64,000 bases of DNA from Chionis minor. Lineage: Eukaryota; Chordata; Aves; Charadriiformes; Chionididae. Made by a program: the position numbers and the translations under genes. Positions 13,580 through 27,400 of this stretch are shown here, piece after piece; positions within the stretch are counted from its first letter, which is position 1; each line of letters starts with the position of its first letter. The notes under the pieces are model-generated. The model did no database searches, was not told the DNA's origin, and saw nothing but the letters and a program-made list of their open reading frames with translations. Location: NCBI GenBank assembly GCA_013398295.1, contig VZSF01003931.1, positions 311,211-375,210 of the forward strand, written 5' to 3'.

Positions 13580-14754
13580 CTCTCCATTAGTAGGGCTGGC
13601 TGGCTGCCAACGCCTGCAAAAGTCGGTGTGATCCTCCCTTTCGGGAGGTACCTGCGCTGCCTGTCTCCAGCGCACAGTGTCACCTACAGCTTCTGCTGGA
13701 TGTCCACGCAAAGCTGCACCTCCCGGTGTCACGGGTCCTTCTTCCTCTCCACATGCTAGAAAGGATTTAGAAATGTGGTAACTGCCCGGGGGTCTTTATA
13801 AGCCATTCTTGCCATGTTGTAAGTTCATATTAGTTCATTTACTGTGCACTCAAGTTGTTATTGAATTATTGAGCTTCTATGTAAATAAAGGTCTTTATGT
13901 GAAGGGGAGATATTATGCTGCCAGCATCTGCTGCAACCTGGGCTCTCTGATTTATGCCAGAGTCCTGGGAGTACTTCAACTGGGGAGTGTTTGGAAAAGC
14001 AGCCATTGAGCAAGAAACTAAATGAAGCTTCAGCATTTTTTCTCTACATCAGAAATACACAGTTTTCAACTCTTGCCTGTCAAAATTCAGCGACGGATAG
14101 TGCAGTCTTTTTTAGAATATCGGCAGTTCCTTTTAACAATTACTACTGTGCTGCACTGGCTGTATTCTCGTTACTATTTATTCCCAGCATTTGTGGGGTG
14201 TTTTGCAGGGCAATGTGTGGTCTAAAATAGGCTGCTTTTCTTCAGCAATCTATAAACTGATGGGGCAGTCAAAGAAGATGTAGAGCAATCATTCTTGTAG
14301 AAAGTACGGAGGGCAAATTACATTCTCAGTCCCTATGACAAGTAAGCATCTGGTTTTTCCTTTGCATTAAGAGATGTTACAAGGTGACAGGAGACATTAC
14401 TGCTCCTTTAATAAAAATGCTGTTGAAAAGTACTGGTGAGCTTTCTCCTAGATTCTGCTCCCTCCACTTGGCATTCAGTGATGCTGCATAAACCAGTTTA
14501 TTTCAAAGGCCTGCACAAATACAAACAAAACATACAGCCAAATATACCACAAAATGATATGAAAGAAAATGAGGATCCATAGAGTAAGTAGAAGTTACAA
14601 GTAGTTTTTGTTGACTTCATATTGGCATTGTCTCTTCTTTTTTTTATTCAGGAAAGAAATAGCTTCGCTTAGTATCTCTGGAAAATTAAAGAATCATATA
14701 ATGATAGAATGGTTTAGGTTGGAAGGGACCTTAAAGATCATCTAGTTCCAAACC

Positions 14755-14771
14755 CCCTGCCATGGGCAGGG
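14755..14771 (-). other. CR1 3' UTR hairpin (copy B)
   Basis: Arms CCCTGCC (14755-14761) and GGCAGGG (14765-14771) pair perfectly around a 3-nt loop. On the element's own strand the sequence matches the hairpin of copy F base for base, loop included. CR1 and related LINEs are thought to use a structured 3' end for recognition by their reverse transcriptase; that role here is inferred. Confidence 0.75.
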
Positions 14772-14912
14772 ACACCTCCCCCTAGACCTGGTTGCTCAAA
14801 GCCCCATCCAGCCTGGCCTTGAACACTTCCAGGGATGGGGCATCCACAACTTCCCTGGGCAACCTGTTCCTGTGTCTCACCACCCTCACAGTAAAGAATT
14901 GCTTCCTGAAAT

Positions 14913-15440
14913 CTAATCTAAATCCACCTTCTTCAGCTTGAAGCCATTACCCCTTGTCCTATCACTACAAAGGGCCCTTGTAAAAAGTCCCTCCCCAGCT
15001 TTCCTGTAGGCCCCTTTCAGATACTGAAAGGCTGCTATAAGGTCTTCCTGGAGCCTTCTCTTCTCCAGGCTAAATAAACCCAACTCTCTCAGCCTGTCTT
15101 CATAGCAGAGATGCTCCGTCTCTCTGATCATTTTCAAGGCCCTCCTCTGGACTTGCTCCAACAGGTCCATGTCTTTCCTGTGCTGAGGACTCCAGAGCTG
15201 GACGCAGTACTCCAGGTGGGGTCTCACCAGAGCAGAGCAGAGGGGCAGAATCACCTCCCTTGACCTGCTTCTCGATGCTGCTTTTGATGCAGCCCAGGAT
15301 GCCGTTGGCCTTCTGGGCCAATGTGCGAGCGCACATTGCTGGCTCATGTTGAGCTCCTCATCCACCAACACCCCCAAGTCCCTCTCCTCAGGACTGCTCC
15401 CAATCCATTCTCTGCCCAGCCTGTGTTTGTGCTTGGGATA
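14913..15440 (-). pseudogene. Frameshifted ORF2 C-terminal remnant in CR1 copy B
   Basis: The long minus-strand frame ending at 14913 matches CR1 ORF2 except for an internal block of about 20 residues reading [16 protein letters not shown]. The expected residues ([15 protein letters not shown]) lie in a neighbouring frame, so two indels of opposite sense near 15325 and 15265 shift the frame and restore it. A further one-base loss after GFKLKK creates an early stop (KKVDLD, then stop) in place of the [11 protein letters not shown] segment. Upstream residues of this frame (above about 15440) come from flanking DNA, not CR1. No reverse-transcriptase catalytic motif is retained. Confidence 0.82.
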
Positions 15441-18400
15441 GGCACAAATATTCAGTGAAAGTCCCATGGTTAGTAACTGAAAAAAAGGGTGTAGTTTCCT
15501 GTCCTTCAGTTGGAAGATAGATAGTAGAAGATTTTTCTTGCAAAGTAAATAGTAGCAAAAGTAAAACAAAACAAAACAATTAAAAATCACTGAAAGGGAT
15601 GTTTTACCAGTATGTTTTTCAGGATTAAAAAAGAAAATAAATACTGAAATATTTCTAACCAAGACTCATCTGACTTACCTTCTGTTTCTCTTTTCACTGA
15701 GGAAAAGCAGATTTTATTTTTTATTTAATTTGAATTCTAAGGTTCCAAATTAAAATTCTTTGAGCTGAAGTAGTTGTATTTGTATATATTTAAACCTAGG
15801 GAGGAGTTAAAAAGCAGACTGTTATGCATGTCTTGGATGACCAAGAGATAGCAATTAAAAGGTGTGAAAAATAATTTAGCATGTATTGGGGAACTTTGTT
15901 AGAGCAATTTCTATAAAACACAGAAGACTTAATATACAATTTTTTAAGGTTCAAATTGGCAGCTAAGCTAGTTAAACACTCTACAGTTAGAGTATCCAAG
16001 AAGACGCTGCTGCAAAGCCTTAAGTTATTCCTCAGTGTTATGGATGCTTTCAGATATTTAGCTAGACCTGTCAAGAATGCAGTACAGTTCAACTCCTATC
16101 TACAGCTATGATCCCTCAAGGGAGATTTTCAAGGCAGACTTTGGTATAAGCAGTGTTTGAGATGAGGGGAAAAAAAGAAGAAGAATTTTTTGAGAGTAAA
16201 GTCTTCAGATATTTTCCTTTATCAATTCAAAATCAGTCATGATGAGCATAAGAAATTCCCATTTGGGGCAGAATTAATTTTGGGTTAGAAAGTTGAAGAG
16301 GAAGATGATGACTTTAGCCAAAGCTACAGTGGCTAGCTTTGATGTGCTCAGCACCTTAGCCTCATTGTTCAGGCCAAATAGTATGGCATTGTAGGCAACT
16401 TGGTTGTTTTCTAGGAGAGCAGAAAAGGAAATGATCCATGTAATGGAGACCCTTAAGCATTTTTAAGTGGATAGACAGGCTGGAATGTAACTATCGAAGG
16501 TAGCTGTGGCATATCAGGACTTTGAGTCACCACTGCCTCTGCTAGACTTAATAAGGCTAAGTCTGGCAGAACCACTTAGATGTATGTATGTAGTGAGTTC
16601 AGAGGAAGCACGTGCTGGTAGGATGCACACCTTGACTTCTTAGGAAATCTGCTTGTACTCAGACTGTTTCGTTTCCTGATATTCCTTCCGTCTTTCCTTT
16701 TCCTAAGACTATGGCAAATAAGCAGCTGGGCTTTTGCAGCTCTGTTTTACAGTTTTAGGCAGCAGGCTGCCTGTAATACTGGACCTTGCCTGCTACTTGA
16801 GCTCATCTAAAGCATTAAACAGCACTAAAATATCTAACTTTAGAATATCAGTTTTCTATCCAGGTAACAGGCTGCTTAGTGGATTTCCTAATCTGAAAGG
16901 AAAACTATGATTTTGAAATAGCTTTGGTTTTGAAAGATGAAGCTTCTTTCAGAATCAAAGCAGTAATAGTGTTGATTACAGTAGGACACAGAAGATCAGA
17001 AGTCTAGGATTTCCATCGTAAGGATGCAGAAGCAGCAGAGCCAATCACAACAGGATTCTAACCTTAAAAGGAAAAGAATTCATGAAATACTAATATTTTT
17101 CTTGCATGACATTGCATATACAGAACTGAGCTCCAGATTTTGTGATGCATCAATTAAAACCGAATGTAGCATTTTAGTCTTTTGCTGTATTTTTGCTGGT
17201 TCCCAGCTGTCCTAGAGTCTCTCTCATTTGAATACACTTAACTATGAAAAAAATCTATTAAAAGCACTCCCAGTTTGAATATGCCCTACTTTTAGCAATG
17301 AATCTGTCACCATGTCCATCTGAATCACAAGGTTTTTCTCCTGTTTGTTTTCTGCTAGGCATAGCTTTCTAGGCAATTATCTAATTATGTGAATTTCAGA
17401 AATGTAGTTTGCTTGCTTAGGAACACTGTGGTCTAGCAAAGTCAGTTTCTGGTCAGGATTCTTTTAAAACCATACTGGATGGTCATGGGAGTGGGGGAGT
17501 TACTTCCCTCCCTAATTTTCCAAGATTGAAAAGAGAATACGCACAGCAGAAAATAAACTTGAGAAAAACAAGGCCCGTGGGCTTGATTGTTGAGGTTTCC
17601 TTAATAAAAAAATAAAACAAAAAGTGGAAAAATGAACAAGCAAATTGGACCACTCAGACAAATGGAAATCAGCCTTTCCTGGGGAGTTGACCAGCCTTCT
17701 CTGTAATCTTTGTCAATTAATTGAATTATAAACCCATAAAAAATCCATAAGAACCCATTTTTTTTCCCCATCAAAAATACATAACTACAAGAAGTTGATG
17801 AGGGGGAAAAAAAATTTAAACAACAACCCTAAAAGTAAGTGAGCAAAGACATGTAAATGGTCTTTACAGATCTTATTTGTCCTGTAGCAGGCACTTTCTT
17901 AATATTTCATAAACCATTTTGATCTTCTTGAAATTCTCATTCACATAAAATCCACATCATCTTTATTACTGGTTTATTCCCCTGCTGCAGATGGCTACGT
18001 TTTTACTACAGGAAATCACTTCTACAGGGTACTCCATGGAATAGTTAATACAGTGAACATGTAGCATACTGGAGAAATTCCCTCCCTAACACTGTACTTT
18101 ACTGTCAAAAAGTTGTTAATTCTTGAAATTCATTCTCCAAGTAGAAAAGATACATTTTTTGCAGCGTCTTTGGTGCTAAATTTCATTGTAACTCATATGC
18201 AAGTGCTGACTTGTGAAGGGCAATGAAACAAAACATTGCAAAATTTGTGCCACTTTGTTTTTTCATCACCTGATTTGTTTTAGAGGATTACCATGCAAAC
18301 AAAAATGTAAGAAATTAATTTCTAGCCTGGTAATGAGGGATCTGAAATAGAAAGGAGGAGACAGTTCTCATTTGCAGTAAAAACAATTTCCTGGCTACAG

Positions 18401-21400
18401 AGAAGATTTCTTGGTGTATCAGTCGTGCAAAGGGGCTTCAGTGTGAAAGTAACACATTAAACATTGAAGTAATTCACTTAGTTTTTGGGAGTATAAGCAT
18501 GTATCAAAGTCCATCAACCTCTAGAACATGGGCCATTTATCATTTTCTGTTCTAAGGCTGTTTTTGGCTTTTAGCCTACTTACTTAGGCAGTATTGCCAG
18601 ATTTCATAAGCCATCCACTTAGTCCAGGCCAAAGCTTACAGGAGGCATGAAAGTTTACCAGCCACGGTTCAGCCAGCTGTGAGGCACAACTCAGCTTCAA
18701 CACAAAGGGAATTGGGGTTTGACAGTGGTGTAAAGGGAGATATGTTGTCTTTCGGTGATGTTAAAAATGAAATGATAACTTTTGAAGTCATGTGTCTTAT
18801 GTAACCTTTGATTTTGAAGCTTAGCCTTAATACATAACCATATGGCTGATGTATGTGGGCTCCTGAGAGGACAAAAGCAAATGATAGATTGATTCTAGAT
18901 GTTGCACATCATATAATCCATCATCTTCGCAATGCAAACCAAACATATGCTACCTGCTTTCAAGGGACCATGCTGGGAAGGACAAGGTTCAAAGCACCAC
19001 TCTTGAGAGAACAAGACTTTCCTAAGCAGTGTGTATCTGTTCTTGTAGTACCTTTGTGGTATGGAAAGATGAGTTCATAAAAGAAGGGGAAACGTAGGAG
19101 GAGATGGTCACTGTTGAGGTCAGAGATCGGAAGGACAGTTAGTGCAGGATGCTATTTCCAGTTTGATCAGTGGAAATTTTAACAGTGACTTCAGTCAGAG
19201 CAGAATTTGGCTATTATTTTGCAAGCTCCCATTGCAGCCCAGATGGAAGAAGTGATTTCTTTATTGGCACAGACTTTCTAGAAATAACTAGACAAGTAAG
19301 AGAGAACCTTGTAACATAAATAGCATCACATAATGAAACCAACATTTATTTATCCTAATTCCTGGATTTGATGAGATTTAAGCACCAGAAGACTCTTTGA
19401 GACTTGTTAGAGCCATAAAAAGGCACTTGAATATCTGTAGCAAGGAATGAAATAAGGACCAGGAATTTTGTTTTCTCCCCATCAAGGAGAATGAGTAAGA
19501 TCTGACCTCCTCAGAGACACAAGAGAATTGATGCAGTAAAAGGGACTGCTTTGACAATCTGCGAAAGAGGAGATACGTTTACTGAGTCCAATGTATTCCT
19601 GAGGTGGAGGGGAAGGAAGGTCCTTGGTCCAGGAGGAGTCTTTCCTACAGGAGCTGCTGGTCTGAGGCAGGCAGACCTAAGTACGATGCTGTCTGTGGGA
19701 GTGCTCCTTCCTGGTAAGGTGCTGCGGAAGCCATGAAGTCCATGGCAGTAGTGATTAGGATGACTCTGAGGACGTTCCACAGAAGCAAACATGTCCTCTT
19801 TTGTGGAGGCCAGTCTGCTGTAGACTTCCCTCCTTTCTTCTGGTGTAAGGGGAAGTTTTCTTGGGATGCAGATCTTTTTTTATCAGAAAATAAAATGAAT
19901 ATTCTGTAGTGATTTATTGCCTGTTCTTTCTCATTTTGTATCTCTCGTCCTTACTAAGACAAGAAAGGGCAGAAAGCAAAGTGAAGGTAAATACTGTTTT
20001 CCTAACCTGGTAGATGGTCAGGGAGTTCTCTGGGGTTTAAACTGGCTTTCTGCCCTCATGTGGGCACCCAAGTCAGTGGCTGTCAACAAAGCAGAATGGA
20101 AGAGACCGAAGAAAAAACCCAGATTGGTAATTAATTGTAGTTAATTGTTATAATTCATAAACTTGCTTCTGAAAGCAGTCAGAACACATCTCACACCCTT
20201 GTAAGGGGTGAGAGCAAGCTAGAAGCCAGATATTCTCTCATTTACCTTGTAAGAATTTTCTTAATGTTTTGTGATTCACAGACTAGAAAATACCCATTTA
20301 GTATTATCAGAATAACAGCTGCTTTATATGTTGTATGCACACAAACAAGCCACTCTATGCTTTCATTCCTTCTCACCTATCATTTGCCTGTTTTGGTTTC
20401 ACCTGGCTGAAAAATCTGGGGAGACTGAGCTCTGGTCATTGAAATGGCTCAGGCTGTGCCGGATCCAGGTTTCATGACTTGCTGGCAGCTGCAGCGGTGG
20501 CGTTGGATTAGTCCATGTCCGGCCAGGGGGAAGCACCTCACCTCCTGTCACGGACTGACAGGGTGAGCAACAGCTGTGCAGCGTGGGACCGTTTGCAAGC
20601 ACAAGAGGAACCTCTATTTGAGCTGTGTTTGCCGTTCAGATAGCTGCTCGGCATCTTCTGGATCAGGAAAAAAAACCCCACAGGGTGGGTGGAAGCGTCC
20701 CACAGGCTGAGTCGTGATGTGCTGCGTGACATGATACAGATAACTTAATGGAGCACCGATTTCACTGGGCTCTCTGTGATCTGACATAATATACATAATG
20801 TTAATTAGGAAGATTCTCATGGTGTTTTCCTAGCAATCCTAAGCTTGTTTTCCGTGACTTGGGCCCATTTATATCTCTGAGTGATTATCTTGCTTTTCTT
20901 CCCTGTCAGTTGAGGTCATGCAAAATCCTAAAATTCAGTGCTTTATTTATTTTTACCAATGGAGAAATCTGTTTATTATGAGTCACAGAAATATGAAACA
21001 GATGATCAGAACTTTAGCTTAGTTAGCCTCCCACATTTACAGTCCTGTAGTTAATAATGCTTACATTGTCATCCTTTTCACTCCCCTCCAGTTTGGGGGA
21101 AATTATAAAAGCGGCCATGAGCTCTGCAGAAAAAGAAAAGAGGGTTTCCATCCACCTTCAACTTTTCATTTTCATTTATACCAACTAGAACGTTGCCTTC
21201 TTTTGAGGTAGGCAGGTCTAAAAGTATAGAGTGCTATCTAGTTTATCCTGGAGCACAGGTCTGTCTCTTCAGCAGAGAATTATTCTGGATCTCGTGTTTT
21301 TATTACTAAGCTAATCGTAAGTCCACATCTATATACCGTAACATTAAGATACCTATTTTGATGTTTTTACTGTATTGCTTCAGAAGGGAGATGACTCCCT

Positions 21401-24400
21401 GGTAGTATAACACACCCTCTGATGAATCCAAGAAGTCAGACTGCTGTGTAGGTCTGATCTGGCTGCATGCCTAATATATGGATAGGTTTCTTGTAATCTG
21501 CAGGTTTTAAGCCCAGGAGGGAGGCTTAACAGAAAAATGAGGATACGGACTTTTAGGGATGCTGTGGTAAACAGGGTTAGCATTTTCTGGATCTAGAATG
21601 CAGATTCTTGCCAAACCATGGGAAATGATACATACTAGTTTTACAGAGGAGACTTTGGTTCACTAATCACCAAGGTAAAATCATTAAATCATTCCACATG
21701 GAATGTGAGCAGGTATCTCAGAAATTGGGCAGGATGTATTTATTATTTATGACATTTTAGCGTAGTGGAAGCATTCTTTGTTTTGTGTTTCTTTTTAACA
21801 TCAAAAATTGCCTCTGTGGAAGGGTAGTTTGATCAGGGAGTGTGTAATGAACAGAAATGGTTTTAATTTCAATTCAGATTGAATCCAACCCAAGTGATCA
21901 GTATCTTACCAGGATGAATATCTGACATTTAGAGACAGTAGTTCATGTGACAGGAATTGATGATTTAGTTCAGTTCTCAATGCACTAATTTTATATAAAA
22001 TAATATTTTCACTAATTTATTCATTTCAGAAAAGTGAAAAAACGTGGTAAATTTGCCTTATTAACCCAGGAGAAGCTGATTTACCCTGGCTGTATATAAA
22101 TGTGAGATTTACATGAGTAGCACGGCAAAGAAAGCCCATGACATGCTAAGGGTTTCATCAGCGTCTAGTTTTCCAGACAAATATTTAATGAAAAAAATAA
22201 TCCTGCATTTTGTTTAGCCTGTTTTTAAGGAAATGAGACTTAGGCCATTGTACTGTGTGCTCACCAGTGTGACTCTGGTAACTTTTGAACCTATCGTACA
22301 ATTTCTAAGTCAAACTTGATGAAGGGCTGGAATTTACCAAAATGCCTGCAACTGGCCTCAGTAAGGAGGAGGGTTACCTCCGTGGTTACCTGTTCTGCCT
22401 GCAGCAAACACACGTGCAGACCTGACAACACTTTGTCTGGATCTGAAGCGAGGTATATGGCAGGTTACGGGGACAGTCTAAGTGGAGGGCGATTTGCAGG
22501 TCGTGATCAGTTGTAGGTGCCAGGGGTTGGTATATGATCGTTCGAGGCAGAGGAATGGAGGCACTGCAGGCAGGTGAACTTGTAGGACACATGTATGTAA
22601 GGTTTCTCCAGGCATCTTCTCATGCAGCAACTTCTGTCACTCTACAGGCATTTAAAGAAATGCAAAGAAAAATTTGCCAAGTATTTTCTGGTTTACTATG
22701 CACGGTTGAATTGTTAAGAAATGTGGAAACACAAGTCAGACATAAAAAAAAGGTATTTACTTGTTAGTACAGCTAGAAGTATACATTTTTCCTGTCCTTT
22801 TTCGCAGGTAGTTTTTCTTAATAAAGATGATAAATGTCTTAACAGTATTTAACAAATAAAAATGAAGTACCTTTAATGTATCATGCTTTTAGAGGTTCTG
22901 TTCAGTGCCATGCACAATAAATAAAGACTAATACACAAATATTTACTTTCTTTTTTTTTAAGTCACTTTATTGCATACCGTTTAAACAGTAGTACATTTA
23001 CTCCTGAGGCTTGATACTTGTGGTAGTGGTATTTTGAATATCCCATCTGATTTTGTCAGAGAAACAAATTAGTACCTTGAGAATTGCAGAATTATTAGTA
23101 ATTTTTCTTTTTGTCTTCCCGTTTGAGTTCTCAGACTGAATAAGCTATTTAGCATCCTGCTACCTGGCAGAAACTTTAAGGCAATACTACTCCATTTATA
23201 TCCAAGGCATGACTAAAAATTGTTTGCTTGTTCCCAAGGAGCAGATATCATGTGCTTCCTTGTTTCTTAAGTAGAGCTAAACCCGGATCTCTTTTTAGTT
23301 CTTGGGCATGCACTGACTAGCTTAAAATCCTGTAAAGAAGAATCACATCATTCGTTTAATTGGTGTTCTGCATGATAGAAACAAGGGCAGATGTAACTCC
23401 TTGCTCTCCCTAGTAAATCCAGGCCTCTGGAACATACTTTGAAGTGGCGACAGTTTTATGTTCTCTGGAGTAGAAATGAATCGCTATTTCTAGACAAGAT
23501 AAATTAGAGTTTAGAAGGTAATGCAGGCTGCCTCTGAAGCCCAGAAGTCAGCAATCGGAAAACTTAAATGATGTAGAACTCGTAATTTTCTGCAATCTTT
23601 CTTTCGATTGATTCCACTAATAATTAAATCTGAACCTTTTGGCAGTTCTCAGAACATTTTTATCAGATTCTACAGTGATGGCTTGAAGGTCTCCCTGTCC
23701 AGTGGTGAACAGGTTTTTTATCACAACTGTGTCTGAGTGGGTTGAATACACTTTGTGAACATTATTCTTGAGGCTAAAAGATGATTTCTTTCTTTTACTA
23801 ACAGAAATATTTTACAGGTCTTTGACAAACCTAAACTTGGAGGCCCTTGATAAATCGTTTGAGCTTAGTCCACTCTGTCAAATCTTTTTGATTTGATGCT
23901 TTTCATTTTGGCAAGTGCTTCTATTGCAACCACTCTTTCAAACTGTCAAAGTATCTTTCTGAGCAAATATAGTAGTGCTACAATACATAAGAAGGAGGGA
24001 ATCAGTAAACATTTGATTTTTTTCCACTTCCTGACATGTTTTGTCTGAAATAGGAAAGCGTGTTTCATATCTAGCTTTAACTGAGCTTACCATTGCTCTG
24101 GCCAATGGTGAAGAACATCCTTTGTAATGAATAGTGGGAATACCACCCTCAGCTACAATACTGGTACCTCACTGAAATACCACCCAATTCTTTATTGATG
24201 TACGCTTATAATAACCTAGTATACAAGGTGTTCTCTCTTGTCTGGCTGTTACTGCTTATATGGACAAAATCCATTTGTTCACAATAAGTCTGAGACATTT
24301 GTGGTTGGAACCAAACCCAGATACAGCTAGAACAGGGACAGCCCACACAATCTGCTGTATCTAATGCTCAGAGTATAGGCAAAATCTATGTGCTGTCCCG

Positions 24401-27400
24401 ACATACTCCCTGGGTCACTTGAAATCCAGTAACTAATGATCTAGTTCGGTCCTTCAGTGAACAGGCAGTTTAAAGATGCACAAATGTCAGTAAAGTCAGA
24501 GCTTGAAAAAATCACTTAGCTATGAATGGCACAGAGGGAACATCTTGATGTTGAGCGTGGAATACAGTTTACTAATTCCTTCAAAATATTGGTTGCCACT
24601 TAAATATCCCTGGTTTTTTTAGAGAAGCTTATTAAATTGCCCAACTGTCAATAAATGGTATGCGTGTGAGGGTAGCTCTGAAATAAGTGATTTTCGTGGT
24701 TTTCTGATGTTTCATGAGCATTGAAGTAATGTAGAAATGAGGGGGTTACAGTGTAGAGTGCTGCTAACCTGTTCCCTGCTAAGCTGGAATAATACATTTC
24801 ACACACAGAGGCAGTTACAAAGAGACCTTCTATGTTTCCTAGTGCTATAGTGTGTGGTGGGATGGTGACTTACATAGCTAAAGTTTATGTTATCACATGG
24901 TTTCCGGAGCAACACTAGCAAAACCAACTTGAAGATTCTCTAGAACAAAGGGTGGTTTACTCAGAAAGAAGAAACTTTTTCTTTGCATCTTTGTCAAATA
25001 GCAAGCATCTTTGTTTTTCCTTCTTTTAACCTTTTTTGACATTTATAGCCACATAAATTCATACGTATGCTTAGCTTGCCACAGGCAGATCTTTTTCGCC
25101 TTCCCCGAACTGATTTCTCTCTTGCATCAAGAATGGTTTAAAAAGGAGTTTTTGAACAAAATTTCATAGTCTCTGCTGGGTAACATCGTTGCCCAATAGT
25201 GGTAAGTTAGAGATTTCCTAATACATGGAGAGGATCTCCTGCTGTATATTTTGGACTAGACAATATGCTGTTCAAATGCAAATTGTGTATATTATTTTAA
25301 TAATTATAATATTTTAATGTATTGTAAATCCTCTCAGCAAATCTACAGCTAAATGATTGGTGGAACAATGACATAAAATAAACAACTTGCTATTGAAAGT
25401 GGAGTCACTATCTATGCGCTGTTCGTATAGGCTCAATTTCTGAAGAAAGGCTAAATAAGATCCCAGTCCTGCAGGATTATTTCTGTGAATAGAGTTCATT
25501 ATATGTAAATCTTTTCCAGATAAGAGCCTTTGTAATTTCTAGGGCATGAGCCGTTATCTGTCTGTCTGCTTTGTGATGCACCTCCAGTATGAACGCATAA
25601 CTAATAATACTCAATTTTAATTCCTTCCAAAAGCAGAGACTCCAGCTTCGGCCACGAGTTAAATCCAGAATAAATAGGGATCAAGCATTGCAGAGGCTCT
25701 TAGCACATTGATAGCATTTTCTTTTGTACTGTGAAGTTGCCTTGTTTATAGCCTGGGTCCACAACGGACTCGCTTACAGAAAGGCAAAAGCTTGGATCTC
25801 CACTGCTCACAGATCTAGTTCCCCCCTTTTGCAGACCTCAGTATCTAGTGAAAGAGCCTGCAGCTAGGAGAAGATGATGAGATGTTGACGTGATCAACCA
25901 AAACAATTGTAAAAATTGCTTAACCTCGTAACTCAGTGGTGGCAGCTGGAAGTGTAGTTTTTCCTGCCTGTTGCACTAGCGCTGATCCATGCAGGGCTCT
26001 GGTGCTGCGCCTGGGGCTGCAGGTGATGTGCTCCTCTTACAGGGAGAGGGAGGGAGTAGTAAGTTATATGTAGAGCTAAGTGTTTTTAGCCCAACTCTAG
26101 TCTTAACTTTCTAATCAAAATACGGCTGCTGTGTTAGTTCAGCTCCATCATTATGGTTAATAACACAGTTAAGACATTGACTTCCTAGTACCTATTCCCA
26201 TCTTTGGTGTTATGCTCACCTTTCCAGCATCCTCTGGGCCCCCAGGCTGGTGGTGTCCATACTTTTCAAGGAGAATTGAGGAGCAGATGACTGAGGTTAT
26301 GGTGAGTCATTAGCATGGTGGCACTGGGAGGAATTTCATGCTAGCATTGGGGGACCCTTACTGCCTCCTCCTAAGTCCACTCGGTGATGTTTTTACAGGT
26401 TTTCTAGCACAGTTGACTTACTTGGAGTTCTTCATTGATTCCCAGTTCCACAATATGCTTGTTTTTCTGTTGGTTACTGCTAAAACTGGTTTTACCTGAT
26501 GCACTCTTTCACACTGTGATTTGTATTTACAGGCTGATGCCTGTAAATGTTTTCCTGTGCTGCGTTACGCTTTGGTTTTATTCTAGGCTTATAGATAACT
26601 TCATAATTTTTTGCAATTCTATAGTTAATAGTTTATGGAAAAGTTCAGGTTTTGTTTTCATAACCCTTGGAAATAGGAAAGAAATTTGGAATGAAAGAGC
26701 TTTCCAAACATTTAGCTTGCATCTCATTAACTGTTTTTTTTTTTAATGTTAATGCAGACTTTCATGTGAATGCAGCATTTTTTCAAATGAATCTAAGCCT
26801 GACTTTTAGCAAATGAATTTAGTTAGGTTAACATCGCGGCTTAAGGTGTAGCTTTTACAATAGTTCCAGCCTGAAAGAGACTCATCTGGATGGTGAGGTC
26901 TTCCTGCCCAGCAGGCATACTAAAATAATTTTTATAAGAGGGTTTTGAACAAACTCCTTTCTCTTCCATGTAGCTATGACAGACTGTAGAGCCAGGAAAG
27001 GCAAACGTACCAGATACATTTCAGGAGTTCCTCCTGGTTTTACAGTAGGTGACAGGGAGCCAATACGAAGTCCTCTCTGTCATCTTAAGGATCCATCCAA
27101 ACCAGGGCATGTCCATGTTAAATAGATTCAAATCAAATGGGTGCTCTGAAAGTGGTACAGTTTGCCTGGTGGAAGGTGAGGTGGGCACCCTCAACTCTGT
27201 GTCTGCATCACAAACCTTGGGTGGAAGAAATTAAACTTACACCCTTTTTTTTTCTTGTTGCTTTGTGGCACTGCTGTAAAGCTCTTTCTGGAGTAAAGAA
27301 TAAAAGTGGCACCCTGGTCTTCAGAGTTCAAAGATGACAACTTAAATGTCACATTTGTTCACTTTTACTGCTGATCATTTTAGTGAAAACATTCACTGTG

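Larger units (their letters stand above)
2164..14687. other. Long AT-rich non-coding stretch
   Basis: About 12.5 kb with no reading frame I can assign. Most frames are under 100 codons and look like chance. It holds two GT/AC microsatellites (6968-7010, 9076-9101), a GT run at 13564-13579, several poly-A/T runs and a C-rich, minus-strand G-rich tract at 12588-12631. Slightly GC-richer patches near 10680-11040 and 13510-13760 give open frames of 104-115 codons with no recognisable domain. Confidence 0.55.
14688..15440 (-). mobile_element. CR1 LINE copy B, 5'-truncated, minus strand
   Basis: The plus strand begins with a degraded octamer tail (GAATCATATAATGATAGAAT), then GGTTGGAAGGGACC and CATCTAGTTCC. 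Read on the minus strand it covers the last third of CR1 ORF2, from HKHRLGREW through [34 protein letters not shown] and [18 protein letters not shown]. The 3' UTR carries the same 7-bp hairpin as copy F, and the peptide is close to copy F throughout, so B and F belong to one subfamily. CR1 similarity stops near 15440. Confidence 0.94.

Noticed and set aside
15441..15662. N-terminal extension of the 249-codon frame in copy B
   Set aside because: It comes from flanking AT-rich DNA read in frame with CR1 and shows no similarity to ORF2.
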